A DNA stretch of 64,000 nucleotides from Tubulanus polymorphus (lineage: Eukaryota > Nemertea > Palaeonemertea > Tubulaniformes > Tubulanidae), in contig NC_134026.1 in NCBI RefSeq assembly GCF_964204645.1, positions 17,130,650-17,194,649 of the forward strand. The letters are read 5' to 3'. The notes beneath the pieces were generated by a model that saw only the letters and a list, made by a program, of their open reading frames with translations, was not told where the DNA came from and did not search any database. Below are positions 46,945-58,555 of the stretch, in pieces; the stretch's first letter is position 1; each line of letters opens with the position of its first letter. A program made the translations under genes and the position numbers.

Positions 46945-48840
46945 ACACGAATCTCATATTATGTACTTTGTTATATTGTTATCACTTTACTTATAAAATG
47001 AATAAAGAAATATGCATTATTCAAATTTTGGAAGTCTAAAACCTTTGTACATATTGTCACCATTCGGAAACTGAGCTCTGATAGCGCTCACGACACAACT
47101 CGGTAGAATTTTTCGATTCTTCGGTCCACAGTAGCCCCAGCACCATCGTACGAACTGACGATAAGCTACATGACGGTGTTTTTCGTTGATGTTGCCTTCG
47201 AAAGCTTTGCGTCCATAGTGCTGCCTAAATCCAAGCCATGCAACTTGTAGCACCCAAGGTTCCAAACAGATTCGACGAAATGCATCCGAGTCGGTGATAC
47301 ATGGAGCAACATTCTGGTTATGCGTTTGGGCCACCTCCTCCATCTTTTCTCTGACAACATCAATCTCTTGGCAGCAACAGCATTCTGTAGCAGTTTGTAA
47401 AACTTGGCAGTTATTACATTGACACCTGCATGTGAGAAAAAGAAAAGATTCAATGGTGTTTCAAGTGTTTGCAGTTACTGGTCTTAACTCGAAACATCTG
47501 CTAATTATAACCCCATCAATACAACTCAATTAGAATGTGCCTCACTCTCAAAAAGCAAAATTCTAAAATTGATGGATGATCCCAATAGATGATAAAAATA
47601 CAGAAAACCGTACCTTTATAAGATAAATAACACCTTGAAATTTGACAAGAGAATACCAAACATATATTGCAGACCATACATTAACGATTCTTTTCCTGAC
47701 TTTATTAATAGATTTTTCTACCTAGGGGAAAACCCTCTACTTAACCTTTCATCACCTGAGAGTGGCAGCACCTGCTTGCCTTCTTTTACATTTTTCAAGT
47801 ACTAAAGTAGATTCACTCCCGGAAAAGATCGATATTGCTTAATTTAATGCCACATGTTGAACACAGCTTTAGGTTTTTATTCTTCCGATCCTCAGATTTT
47901 GGATCTCATCAACCGGAGGAATGATGGAAAAATAAAAAAAACTAAAGAATATCCAATTTTATTAATTTTTTCATTCCTAAAAAATAACGTCGGCGGATCC
48001 GTAAACCAAAAAATAAAAAAACCTGGCCTAAAATTCAAATGCTAGCTACGGCCCTGGGTACCCCCAGACGCCGGGAAGTTTACTAAGGTAAACTCACAGT
48101 GTATTGAATGATTTTAAACGTACCAGTCTTTCAATCTTTGAACATCTAATCTCCATCTAATATCTGGCTGATCATCTGGTCTCTCTCCATTTTCTTCGGG
48201 TTCTAAGTCTGGTTCATATAAACAGGGAAGTGTGATGAGATGGAATACGGACGCTATTGTGCAGCTCTTGTCGAATGTGCGTTGTAATTGCCCTAAAGCC
48301 GATAACGGTTCGTCGGCGAGCGCTTTGTTACGTAACGCGCCGATAAGCGATAACCAGCGAGATCGGGAATCTCCGTAATAAATCAGTTGTTTCCGAATAT
48401 CGGTTTTTCATCCCATAATAAACTTATATAAAAATTCCTCTGTAAACTGGTTAAACTCAACACCTGATTTCCCCTCATCAATTTTAGTCGATCAACTTGT
48501 ATTCACAATTGTCTTAAATTTAAGTGCCCCCTAGTTTGTCTCTTAACTGCTTCTCTTTAATCTGTTTTAGCGTGTAACTGTTTCTACGTTAATTTTCCTT
48601 TAGTTAGTATCATCTCTGATTACTTGAATTAGTCTCTTTGTCTCTGGATTGTATATATCTTTCATAATTTCTGTAGTATTCATTATTTCTGAAGATGACT
48701 ATTAGGACATGGACGAAACGTTGAATAAACTACTAACATTTTTGGACTTTTTCGTTATCATTGTGGGATTCTCCCTACATCGCTTCAGACGGATATAGTG
48801 TTTTATCAATCGTGATATCGGTTCTTTCCGCTGTATTAAA

Positions 48841-49455
48841 ATGGCAACGGTTGTCAACGAAATTATAAATGATGACGATTTTGACGATCTATTCTCTGAT
48901 AGTGACGAATTGGTTCAGATCGATACGGAAATATTACGGGAATCCTCTGGATCAGGATCAACTAATTCGGCCGATTCTAGTGAGTGTTATTCCTTTTGAA
49001 TCAATGAAATATCGGAATAGTTTCCACCTAATTGCAGGCACTTTATTCTTTCCTTTTCTATTTCATATAGGTACTTCTCAGGCTCAGCTGACCAGAGACT
49101 GCGATCTGAACACGAGAAAACACACATACAGGTATTTTTACATTTATTTTTATAATCAATACAATCCTTTTAGGTTATAAAATAATAAACGAATACAGAA
49201 AATAATACATAAACATAATATAAAAAATCCAGATAAGTACATGTTAAAATAATAATCATTATTATTATTTTCGCAGGAACACTATATATTTGGAAAAGGC
49301 TATGACTGAAGTGATTAACCATCGAGTATTTAAATTCAGTTCAAATGGAATGGCAGCAGTACATTATGGAAAATCGATCGATAAAATTTTGACTACAAAT
49401 AAGTCGCCGTCCAGACTTGGAATTAACCAGTGGTTTACATGTCCATTGTTTTAAT
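48841..49455 (+). pseudogene. Spliced 5' part of a transposon gene
   Basis: Exon 1 (48841-48979, MATVVNEIINDDDFDDLF..., acidic) ends before GTGAGT. Exon 2 is 49072-49130, and exon 3 starts at about 49277 after TTTCGCAG. The three join in phase (S|TSQAQ..., YR|NTIYLEKAMTEV). The frame stops at about 49455. Probably the N-terminal part of the protein of the CAGGG-ended element, with the catalytic part missing. I do not recognise the family. Confidence 0.45.
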
Positions 49456-49673
49456 TTGATAGTAACAGGGACAGTTTTTTTAACGTTTTTGTTCTTACGC
49501 CATTTTTGTAATTTGACACGACACATATTACAGATATATATCGGGTACTGTTCAGTATCATCATCAAAATCAATGTTGAACAACTCCTTCACATGGCTTT
49601 TGAAATTATTTTTATCGATAGGACGACGATCCGGAGGTTTCGCATTTTTTCCACACAATCGACAAAGATCCAT
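49341..49673 (-). CDS. CxxC zinc-finger (ZAD/RAG1-like N-terminal) ORF fragment
   Basis: From the ATG at 49673: a CRLCGK pair, then YICNMC about 40 residues later, followed by a basic KWRKNKNVKK stretch. The pattern is a two-pair zinc module like ZAD domains of insects or the N-terminal module of RAG1-like invertebrate transposon genes. It overlaps the plus-strand gene piece between 49341 and 49455, so one of the two readings there is probably not coding. Likely a transposon gene fragment. Confidence 0.4.
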   Translation of the reverse strand: MDLCRLCGKNAKPPDRRPIDKNNFKSHVKELFNIDFDDDTEQYPIYICNMCRVKLQKWRKNKNVKKTVPVTIKLKQWTCKPLVNSKSGRRLICSQNFIDRFSIMYCCHSI

Positions 49674-50832
49674 GACTAAAAACAAAAAAAGGTTAATTAA
49701 ATTAGATTGCTGATGCTATTTAGGCAACTTGGTTTATATGGGGGACAATAATTTGTAGGCCTAATGTAAGCGTTATTAAGTAACATTATTATGTAGTAAA
49801 TACACATTTTAAAGATCATACTTCGTGTATATGTTTGTGTCGTAACTTAGCAACATGACGTCAGAAACGAAAGCTGCGCGAGTCTGGGCCGAAATATTTG
49901 ACATCTTCAAGGCCCAAATAACGCTAAACCCGGAATCGGAACGAACTGGCAAAAACATATGTTTAACACATAAAAACAGACTTTAATCACAATATAAATA
50001 CTTAATGTTCCGATACCGGGTTTCGGAGATATAGAAGAATAAAAATACATACCTTTTTGGACAAATTTTACGAGAAATTGTTGAATTTCAACCGATTTTC
50101 TAAAGAAAAATATGTGTATACACAGCCACTTCCACGTTGTTCAATGAACTGCAGTGCGCATGCGTAGTATCGATCGCAGAACATTTATCGGGCTAAAACT
50201 ATTGCGGGTTGTTCTGCGACCGAATCAAAGTTGATGTTGAATGGTGTTCAGCTGGTAACACACACTCGATAAGCGTAGCTTACTGCTGTTGCGGTAACCT
50301 TTGATGTACGGGCTGAATTGAATAGCCTACATCCGGCAATTAAAAGCGTCCGTATTCCATCTCATCACACTTCCCTGATATAAATATGGACCAATAGTAA
50401 TATGCTCTCCGTCTTCATCGCTAACATTTGAACTAATATTAGACGATTCATTCGAAGAAATGTCCGTAGTTGAAGACTCGCTGTCGGACGCCATTGTGAA
50501 TAGTCTATTGTTTACATTCTTTGTTTTCACGACGTGACGTCACGACCTAAGCACGTGCTTGTATAAAAACAACAACACTACCGGATGTTTTAAAATGCGT
50601 TTTTATTTTAACTGGCAGAGTTGCAAAACAGTTTTTTCGACTAAGATGACAAGTTTAAACATATTTCTGCCTAAAAATGGTAAAATTTTAACTTATTGCG
50701 AAAATATGTCACTAACCCTTTAATAAATAAATTCTGGTTTTTAAATTCTTTTAATCTGTAAATAGTGGGATTTTATCTTATTATCCGTTCACCACGTGAG
50801 TGTGGTTATCGTTCTAAAATCCTGATGAAGTT

Positions 50833-51480
50833 TCAAGGAGTAGGACAAGTGATAGAGGTAATCAAAAACTTGCTCAATGTTTCCCAAAAGTAATAATTCA
50901 GTTTACCATTAGGATTTAACATTGCCCAGCAGTCACGTGCATGTGAATCAAAAGCATAGAAAAGTTGATCCTTCCTGATAATTGCTGATGTGTAACTGGC
51001 TTCATGCAAAAACTTCTGACTACTAGAACCATAGTCTCTTCCAAAGGTAACAAAAATAGATCCACATTGTTGAAAAGCGAAAATAACTGCATGCCGTAAT
51101 GACACACGTGGTTCAGTAACAACAGTGGATTCTAACGATGTGCCAAATATTTCACTTGCAAAATGAATTCCAATCTGTTGGCTATCGATTGTGAAAGTAG
51201 AAGGCATAACTTTTATTAGGAGATATTGATTAAGACTTTTCATGGATAGCTTTCTCAATATCATATTCAAATCATTAGTACTGAAATTGGTAGGATTTAG
51301 ATAGGATCCCATGATCAGGAAAATGAATGATGCACAAACACACTGTTTTCCTGCAGCATCTGAAAATATTTCACCTCCTTGATGGTAAGAAGCAAATACA
51401 TAATTTACTGCTTGAATTTTGTTCTTTTTTTTCCTGATCAGTTTTAACCGATTGTGGCTTTGACGTTTTAATTTCGGCAT
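50833..51480 (-). CDS. Helentron-associated cysteine protease (OTU/C76-like), 5' part
   Basis: An open frame of 215 codons from the ATG at 51480. It shows ASYHQGGEIFSDAAGKQCVCASF, with the cysteine in GKQC as candidate nucleophile, and YAFDSHARDCWAMLNPNGK, with an Asp-Ser-His motif. This Q/C/DSH arrangement is seen in viral-type deubiquitinase folds fused to or encoded beside animal Helitron Rep proteins. The frame ends about 16 bases from the Penelope-like insertion point (50817-50829), and the Rep part continues beyond the insertion at 42880. Role in transposition unknown. Confidence 0.6.
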   Translation of the reverse strand: MPKLKRQSHNRLKLIRKKKNKIQAVNYVFASYHQGGEIFSDAAGKQCVCASFIFLIMGSYLNPTNFSTNDLNMILRKLSMKSLNQYLLIKVMPSTFTIDSQQIGIHFASEIFGTSLESTVVTEPRVSLRHAVIFAFQQCGSIFVTFGRDYGSSSQKFLHEASYTSAIIRKDQLFYAFDSHARDCWAMLNPNGKLNYYFWETLSKFLITSITCPTP

Positions 51481-51529
51481 AATGGAAGAGCAGCTAAGAG
51501 GCAGTTTAGTATAGTAAAAGGTAGTTTAT

Positions 51530-51630
51530 TCAGTCGGTTATAGGTGGTCAAGTGAGGTCAGTTATAGGTGGTCAGTTTAGTCAGTTATAGGTGGTCAGTT
51601 TAGTCAGTTGTAGGTGGTAAATTCTGTCAG
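51530..51630. repeat. Short minisatellite, GTCAGTTATAGGTGGTCAGTTTA
   Basis: About four imperfect copies of a 21-24-bp unit (GTCAGTTATAGGTGG words at about 51537, 51558, 51580 and 51604). It sits just upstream of the Helentron protease ORF, as expected for Helentron terminal minisatellites. Confidence 0.7.
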
Positions 51631-52050
51631 TTTTAAGTGAGTAATAGGGATAATAGGCTTTCAAGCCAAAGGTCGAACGGTCGAGCTCATTAAAAAACAA
51701 AACATTAAAAGTAATTTAAAACTATAATATATTTTCATAACCGTGTGTATTTTATATTATAACTAAATATTTATTCTAAGATATCAATAATTTAAAAAGC
51801 ATATTGTATTAAATCAATTGGTCGCTCCACTTCGCTACCGCTCCGCTCCGCGACCAATTGATTTATTTACAATACACAAATTCATATAATCAAATATATT
51901 TTAATAATAATAATTATTCTATTATTCAACTGAAATACACACGGTTATGAAAATATATTATAGTTTTAAATTACTTTTAATATTTGTTTTTAATGAACTC
52001 GACCATTCAACCTTTAACCTGAAAGCCTATTATCCCTATTACTCTTAAAA
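51631..52050. repeat. 420-bp near-perfect palindrome (foldback element)
   Basis: Arms of about 190 bp: TTTTAAG..AGTAATAGGGATAATAGGCTTTCA... returns inverted and ends at ...CTTAAAA. The centre is AAATCAATTGGTCGC - GC-rich loop - GCGACCAATTGATTT near 51807-51868. The arms are very AT-rich while the loop is GC-rich. It lies exactly between the Helentron and Polinton B. It could be a foldback transposon or part of a Polinton B end. Confidence 0.8.
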
Positions 52051-54180
52051 TAATCATATACATGAATAACATATAAATTGACAGATTATTCAATATAAAA
52101 GTATATATTTACAACATTATTTCAATATTTATATTTGTATGAGTTAGATTTTTAAACATTAAAAGTGTTAGTAAAGTGTGATTGAAATAATACATGATAT
52201 AAATCATTGAACTTCTAAAATCAATTTAAAAAAAAAATTTAGTATTAAAATAGAAGCAAATAAGTACCACTGTCCAACATGTAATATCAATATAGATAAA
52301 TCCCAAAAAGCAAGACACAATAAAACTAAAAAACATTTAGAGAATAAATTGAAACTAGAATATAAAGATGATATATTAGAAACTAAATTAGATGAATTAA
52401 CGAATGAAAAAGAAACATACAAATGTGATACATGTAATCAATCATTCAGTGATAAAAGATATTATAATGAACATTTAAAATCTAAAAGTCATATTAGAAA
52501 TATGAATAATGATATTTTAGGTGAAGATTATTTTGATAAAGATAATGATAAGAAACAGAAGACAATTAAAAGCATAAAAAATAAATTAAACAATAAAAGA
52601 CCATACATGGAAGATGTAAGAAAATATATTAATTCATTGGATAATAAAAAAGATATAGAGATAACCGAAGCATTTAAAAGTGATATTGGCCCAGAAGCTA
52701 TCGAGTTTAAATTTCATAAAGGAAAAACATTAGAAGAAAATAAAAAACATTTAGAAAATATGAAAGAAATAATAAAACTAATAACTGATGTTGAATATCC
52801 TAAAATAAGTATATCTTCTAGAGTTAAATTCATAAAATCTGAAGATAAACCAATATATAATATAAATTCTCATTCACAACATATTATATCTAAACAACAT
52901 ATAGATGATAAATTAGATAAATGTTATAATGAAGTAAAAACTAAAATAGAAGAGAAATATTTTGAAGGATCTGGTTTAATATTTGATGAAATAATATTTA
53001 TGGCTTTACATGTTTATAACACAAAATATAATAAGTTAACTAAATCAAAACCAATAGATGAAAATAATGTATCATATTATAAAGAACCAGATATTGAAGC
53101 ATCGAGTTATATCAAACTACCATTTAAAACTAATGCTGTTATAAATGTACAAAATGAAGATGATAAATGTTTTCTATGGGCTATAATAAGTTGTTTACAC
53201 CCAGTTGAAGATTATAAACAACATAGTTTTAGATTAACTCATTATAAACAATTTGAAAATAATTATAAGATAGATAAGTATCCTGTTATAATTAAAAACA
53301 TCCCAAAAATAGAAAGAGATAATAATATAAAGATAAATGTATTTGATTTAATCAAATTGCCAAATACAAAAGGTAACAACATAAACATTATACATTAGAA
53401 CCTTTATATCTATCAAAAGATTATGATTCAAATGATGTTATAGATATACTATATTATGAGAATCATTATATGTGGATTAAACAAATTGATTTATTCTTTA
53501 GAACAGAAAGTGATCACCATAATAAAATATATCTATGTAGAAAATGTTTACATAGATTCAGTAATGAAAGTACATTATTAAATCATAAACAATTATGTGA
53601 AAATCATGATTATTGTAAATTAGTTTTACCAAATGAAAAGGATAAAATATTAGAATTCAAAAAATATGATTACAAAAATAAAGTACCATTTGTGATATAT
53701 GGAGATTTTGAATCATTAAATAAAGAATTAACTGATCAAGATAGAAAAGAAATATATTATAAAAGAAAGAAATTAAATTCTAATGAAAATGATTTTTCAG
53801 ATGAACCACCAAAAACAAATACTATTAAAAAGATTCATCAATCAGCTGCAGCTTTCGGGTTATATATTAAATCTGATTATCCAGAACTAATTGAAAGTGA
53901 ATATTATCATTATAGAAATGAAAATGTTATTAATCATTTTTGTGACTTATTAATTGAATATGAAATAAGATTTAGTAAATTATTGAATACAAATAAAGAA
54001 ATTATAATGACAGAAGAAGATAAAGAAGAATTTGCGTTTGCAGATAAATGTTATTATTGTGAAAAGATATTTAATTTTAGAGATAAAAAAGTAAGAGACC
54101 ATGATCATTTGAATGGAAAGTTTAGAGGCGCTGCACGTGAGAATTGTAACTCACAAGCTAAGAAAATTAATTTTGTACCA

Positions 54181-55251
54181 TAGTCAGCCAGCCAACCTTA
54201 AAAAACTATCCTAAAATTCAACGATCACGGCATTTTTTGTTACAGCTTGGCATCCGGGCTCATTTGATAGCAGAGTATGTGGGCTATCATGTGTGGTGGA
54301 TGCCTTTTACAATTTTTTCGTTTTTTGGCCTACAGGGGCGTTAAAGTCAGACATTTTGAAATTAAAACATCTTCATTTTCATTTGACAGGGAAATACACT
54401 TAAAACTACTTTTGCTAAATAATTCGAATATCTCATCTTAGGTTTGGAGTAATTTTACTATCTAAACCTTTTCTGAGTCGGGGGATTACAGCGCATATAG
54501 CGCAACGTTAATTTTATGCATATATTTATTTGTTACCTAGTTATAGCAGCAACAATCTTGTAATATTCACTTGAAAATAGCAATTTCATATGAAATATTC
54601 ATTTTAAAGGTTATTAGCTCAAATAGTGATGTTGTTAATGTTTTTTGTTGGTTATTTTGATATTTCTTTAAACTTACTTATAACTCGTATGTACTTGGTC
54701 AATATCGGGATTAACTGTTTATTGGTTTCTATGGTAACAGCAATTCAAATCTGCGTTCTTCATCCGTCAGGTACCGGTATTTTGGGCGTTGGGTCTTTTG
54801 TGACATTCCATATGTCCTCAAACTCGCCAAAAGTCTTCGACCATTTATTGGGCCGCTTATTACTACGTCTTGCTAACAATTGAATTGCAACAATGGTAAC
54901 CATTAATGCAATTGCAGAAAAATCGCGTAATTTGTCCACATTCTTGACGTAACCAATGGATTATTTGAGTATGTGTTTAATTAAAGCCATTATTTAATCT
55001 TTTCTCTTTCAAAATCTTTAAAATCTTCAAAATTTTAAAATCATTCCATATTCGTTCACGAGTAAATTATAACTAAACGTTGTCACCATGGTAACCATAT
55101 ATTATATGCATTTATTTGAAAAAATTCTTTTTTTCCCATAAAATTTCCCATAAGATTTTCTCCCATATCTTTTGAACCCTTTCACCGAATTTGTCGAATG
55201 AAAGCTCATTTTTGAGGCAATTCCTTGAATTTTCCTTACTTCTAGGGCATG
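54181..55251 (+). repeat. Left long inverted repeat
   Basis: Inverse of 59446-60460. Both arms contain an 85-codon frame (54626-54883 and 59768-60025) that differs at a few residues; it is probably not a gene but a by-product of arm identity. Confidence 0.85.
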
Positions 55252-55301
55252 ATACTAGTTAACCTTTAGTTAAACTAATATTCCCTTAACTGCAATTTAC
55301 T

Positions 55302-56470
55302 TTTTAGCCCACTTGGGACTTAAGTCCCAGCGGGCTATTGCGATCACTTTTCGTGACTACTTTTCAGCCCAAAAACTGGCTCTGTCAGAATCAAGTTGGC
55401 CGACTGTCAGCCATTGTTGTTCGCTAAAATCGACACTTTTTACACATTTTTGAACTTTTGAGGGAAATTTTGAAGACGCTTTGATCAATTACCTTGATCT
55501 TTCGGATGTATGTGAATCCCCCCCCCCCCCAGGGCCCATCAGCATAACAAAAATTGGGTCGATCGGACTCAAGATGACCGTCCTATGACCTTTTTTAGTG
55601 CCCAAAAATGTCAATTTTTGCCCGAATTCTGAGTCCTGTAGCTCCCTACTGGTTTGCTATTCCTCATTGCAATTTGTGATGGGTATTCTTTGAAAAGGGC
55701 TGTTTTATACCTGAGACAGGTATTTTTGATCAGCCAATTATGACGCAATTGGCGGCCATTTTGGTGTCATCAGTACTCATTCATAGGTGGAAAAAAAGTT
55801 TTTCCACATTATATTGATACCTAAGCGTATTTTGTTACCACAATCAATTAGTACCTTGTAGCTCATAACGTGTTCTATGATTGTGGTGAGTTTGAATGTC
55901 ATTGGTATTTGTATATGGCCACCAGGGGGCGTTGAATAATACGATATCTTAGTATTTCTATATTATATTCGTATCAATGCATATTTTGTAACCACAATCA
56001 ATTGCAAAGTTGTAGCTTATGACATCATCTATGATTGTGGCAAGTTTTAAGGCCATTAGTTATTCTATATGGTCACCAGGGGGCGTTGAATAGTAGAATA
56101 ACTTAGTATCTCCTTATTATATTGGTACCTAGGCATATTTTGTTACCGTGATCAATTACAAAGTTATAGTTCGTGACATGTTCTAAGATTGTGGTGAGTT
56201 TCAAGGTCATTGGGTTTTGAATATGGTCACCAGGGGGCGTTGAATAGTAGAATAACTTAGTATTTCCATATTAAATTGGTAACGAGACAAATTTTGTTAC
56301 GACAATCAATTACAAAATCGTAGCTGCTGACATGTTCTATGGTTGTGGTGAGTTTCAAGGTCATTGGTTTTTGCATATGGTCACCAGGGGGCGTTGAATA
56401 TTGAAATTGTAGATTGTTGAGCATTTGGAACCACTTCCCTAGTGGGCATGGTGTCCCTGGACCCCTAGTT
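55302..56470. repeat. Repeat family with 154-bp tandem units carrying CTCF-like motifs
   Basis: It starts with the hairpin TAGCCCACTTGGGACTTAAGTCCCAGCGGGCTA and ends near AGTGGGCATGGTGTCCCTGG. Between about 55780 and 56410 lie four units whose YCACCAGGGGGCG word starts at 55919, 56073, 56227 and 56381, exactly 154 bp apart. Other conserved blocks are TTTTGTTACCACAATCAATTA and TCTATGATTGTGGTGAGTTT. A ten-C run lies near 55520. No coding frame. Confidence 0.8.
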
Positions 56471-56610
56471 TATCATTATCTAGGCAGTTTTCGTGGCAAC
56501 AGCCACATGCAGATGTACAAGTGACATTATTTTTTCTGCATTTACAGTTGGCGCGGCTGCAATCAGTCTTACATTTACAAGAAACCAATTCAGGACATGC
56601 TGAACATGCA
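56468..56610 (-). pseudogene. Cysteine-rich C-terminal fragment of a transposon-borne protein
   Basis: Read from 56610 downward: PELVSCKCKTDCSRANCKC, then a further CTSACGCCHENC. This CxCxxxCxxxxCxC pattern is the C-terminal tail of an unnamed protein family common in invertebrate repeats. Only the tail is left. It abuts the LINE. Confidence 0.45.
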
Positions 56611-56811
56611 TTTTTGCTTGATAGTTTGCACGGGCTATATGACGTTGTAATGCATCTTTCTACTTTTGATATTGATAGGATATTGATAGGGACTCAAAGT
56701 GCCCTTTCTTGCTTTTATGGAACTAGGAACGACTGAATGTACCATTTTGTTGAAAATTATCTACCTCGTCTTGTAAAAACACTTTAGCCCGAAATTTTCC
56801 ATACTGTTAAA

Positions 56812-58517
56812 TTGCATTATAATAATCTTGTAAAGCATTCCAAGAGGCAGTACTACAATACCAGGATTAGTGATGCAGGTTCGGATGGAAAAGCTATGCA
56901 GAAAGTGTTTGATGAACTTCTTCTGAAAGATGTGAGTAGAAAGCTGCCAGATAGTGATGAATGGGAAGAACTTGCAAATAGATTTGCAACTTTCTTTGCT
57001 GACAAAATTGAGAGGATTAGACTATCTTTCCCAGACTCGTGTTTGGGTCCTGAAGACTGCGTTGATAACCCCGCTCATTAAAAAACAAAGCTTAGATACT
57101 TCCGTTCTCAAAAACTACCGTCCAGTCAGTAACCTCCCGTTTATCTCCAAAGTACTGGAGCGTGTTGTAGCTGTTTGTATAACCGCTTATATGGATGCTA
57201 ACAATTTACATGATATTTACCAGTCTGTGTACAAAACCTGTCACAGCACCGAGACAGCTCTTGTCAAGGTTCAAAGTGACATTCGTAACATGGTTGACGC
57301 TGATGGTGCTGCCATACTTGTCCTTTTAGACCGGAGTGCTGCCTTCGATACTGTGGACCATCTCATCCTTGTAAATCGACTTCAGGTAGTGCTTGGTATT
57401 CATGGTTCAGCACTTCAGTGGTTAATATCGTATCTTGAGAATCGCACGCATCGTGTCGTTATCAACGAACATTACTCTGATTTCTGTAAAGTTGAGTATG
57501 GTGAGCCCCAAGGCTACATGCTGGGGCCACTATTGTTCCTCATTTATTTATTGCCCTTAGTGCAGTTATTTGAGGATAGCAAAGTTTCACGTCATGGTTT
57601 TACGGACGATGGTCAACTGTATATGGCAATCAAATGCAAATCATTGGACATTAGTAGACAAGTTAATGTTATCGAGCTTACATGTTCTCAAGTCAACAAG
57701 TGGCTTATTGACAATAAGTTGATGTGCAATGTGGATAAGTTCGAGGCAATGTTGTTTGGAACAATGCATATACTGCGTTCAATCAACATACGTAGTATTT
57801 GTGTTGACGACTTTGAGATTCCGTTATCGAATAAACCTATCCGAAATCTTGGAGTTATTTCTGACCCTCAGCTCAATATGAAGGCACATGTTAGTAGTTT
57901 TGTCTGTGCTACGTCATATTATCTTAGGGCGTTAGGTAGCATCCGGGACTACTTGTCTGATGCGGCTGCGAAACTATTTATGCAGTCCCTAGTTTTGTCA
58001 AGGATTGACTACTGTAACGCATGCTTGGCAGGATCGTCTTTTTCTTCTCTTCACAGACTGCAATTGATACAGAACCGTGCCGCTCGTATTGTCACCAAAA
58101 CAAAGAAATATGAGCATATAACACCTGTGCTTAAGTCCCGTCACTGGTTGCCTGTGAAACAGCGCATAGAGTTCAAAGTTATTCTCCTTGTTTTTAAGTG
58201 CCTGCACTTGTTGGCTCCAGTCTACTTGAGAGATCTACTCGTTCAGTACAATCCAGTTCGTGCACTAAGATCATCATCTCAAAATTTACTGTCTGCAGCC
58301 CATTACAACCTAAGTACTTTTGGTGGACGTTCATTTACTGTAGTTGCTGCTTCCCTTTGGAATAACATTGATAACCACCTGCGTAATATTCACGATGTCA
58401 ACCAGTTTAAACGTTCCCTAAAACATCTACTCTTTCAACGTGCCTATACTTAGTGACTATGAACCATTGCAGTGCGCCGGAGAACTTATCTTTTAAGAAA
58501 CAGGCGCCTTATAAATG

Positions 58518-58555
<38 letters not shown>

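Larger units (their letters stand above)
48223..50377. mobile_element. CAGGG-ended DNA transposon (hAT-like or P-like), 7-bp duplications
   Basis: Perfect 33-bp inverted repeats (CAGGGAAGTGTGATGAGATG... and its inverse ending ...CACTTCCCTG) are flanked by ATATAAA on both sides (48216-48222 and 50378-50384). The CAGGG terminus and a 7-8-bp duplication fit hAT or P superfamilies. The two internal gene pieces below do not settle which. A Penelope-like fragment lies inside near 48420-48830 (GAAGATGACTAT...GGACGAAACGTTG). Confidence 0.8.
47017..50494 (-). pseudogene. P2X7-domain-like gene of Kolobok-2, split by insertion
   Basis: Exon 2 (about 47428 to 47017) has an intact ECCCCQEID, CLEPWVLQ, RHVAYRQFVRWCWGYCG and LPSCVVSAIRAQFP domain with a good acceptor. 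Exon 1 starts at 50494 (MASDSESSTT, acidic) and reaches IGPYLY before a 2,155-bp element (48223-50377) splits it. It resumes at about 48222 with EPDLEPEENGE and runs to a donor near 48120. The gene was intact before that insertion. Its conservation with Kolobok-1 marks it as a second transposon gene. Confidence 0.75.
43306..50719 (+). mobile_element. Kolobok-2 DNA transposon (TTAA duplications)
   Basis: Begins AGGGTTAGTGACAG and ends TGTCACTAACCCT, flanked by TTAA at 43302-43305 and 50720-50723. It carries a nearly intact THAP transposase on the plus strand and the P2X7-domain-like gene on the minus strand. A 2.2-kb CAGGG-ended element has inserted into that second gene. Related to, but clearly diverged from, Kolobok-1. 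Confidence 0.9.
42887..50816. mobile_element. Penelope-like non-autonomous element, split by Kolobok-2
   Basis: Flanked by perfect 13-bp copies of AAATCCTGATGAA (42874-42886 and 50817-50829). Its first about 60 bases (AGATAAAATCCCACTGTTTACAG...) return inverted at 50720-50780, followed by a tail with GTTCACCACGTGAG. An internal block near 42965-43010 (ACGACGTTTCGATCTCACCCTAGAGATCATCGTC) resembles the GAAACG-containing hairpins of Penelope-like elements. Only about 0.5 kb belongs to this element; the rest is Kolobok-2 inserted at TTAA. Confidence 0.7.
37707..51630 (-). mobile_element. Helentron (Helitron with endonuclease domain), minus strand, interrupted
   Basis: Reading from 51480 down: an OTU/C76-like cysteine protease ORF, then (after a nested insertion at 42887-50816) zinc-finger and Rep regions, PIF1-type helicase, and an apurinic-like endonuclease ending near 37707. 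Endonuclease at the C-terminus places it with the animal Helentrons. A short minisatellite at 51530-51630 lies upstream of the first ORF, as is common at Helentron ends. Exact termini cannot be set; the RPA-like fragments at 35583-37560 may be part of it. All coding parts are broken. Confidence 0.8.

Noticed and set aside
51643-51660. I-SceI-like TAGGGATAA word in the palindrome ends
   Set aside because: Only the first nine bases match the homing-endonuclease site; the rest differs, so it is taken as chance.
54626-54883. 85-codon ORF present in both arms of the 6.3-kb element
   Set aside because: Its recurrence is explained by the inverted-repeat arms; no domain and no start context support coding.
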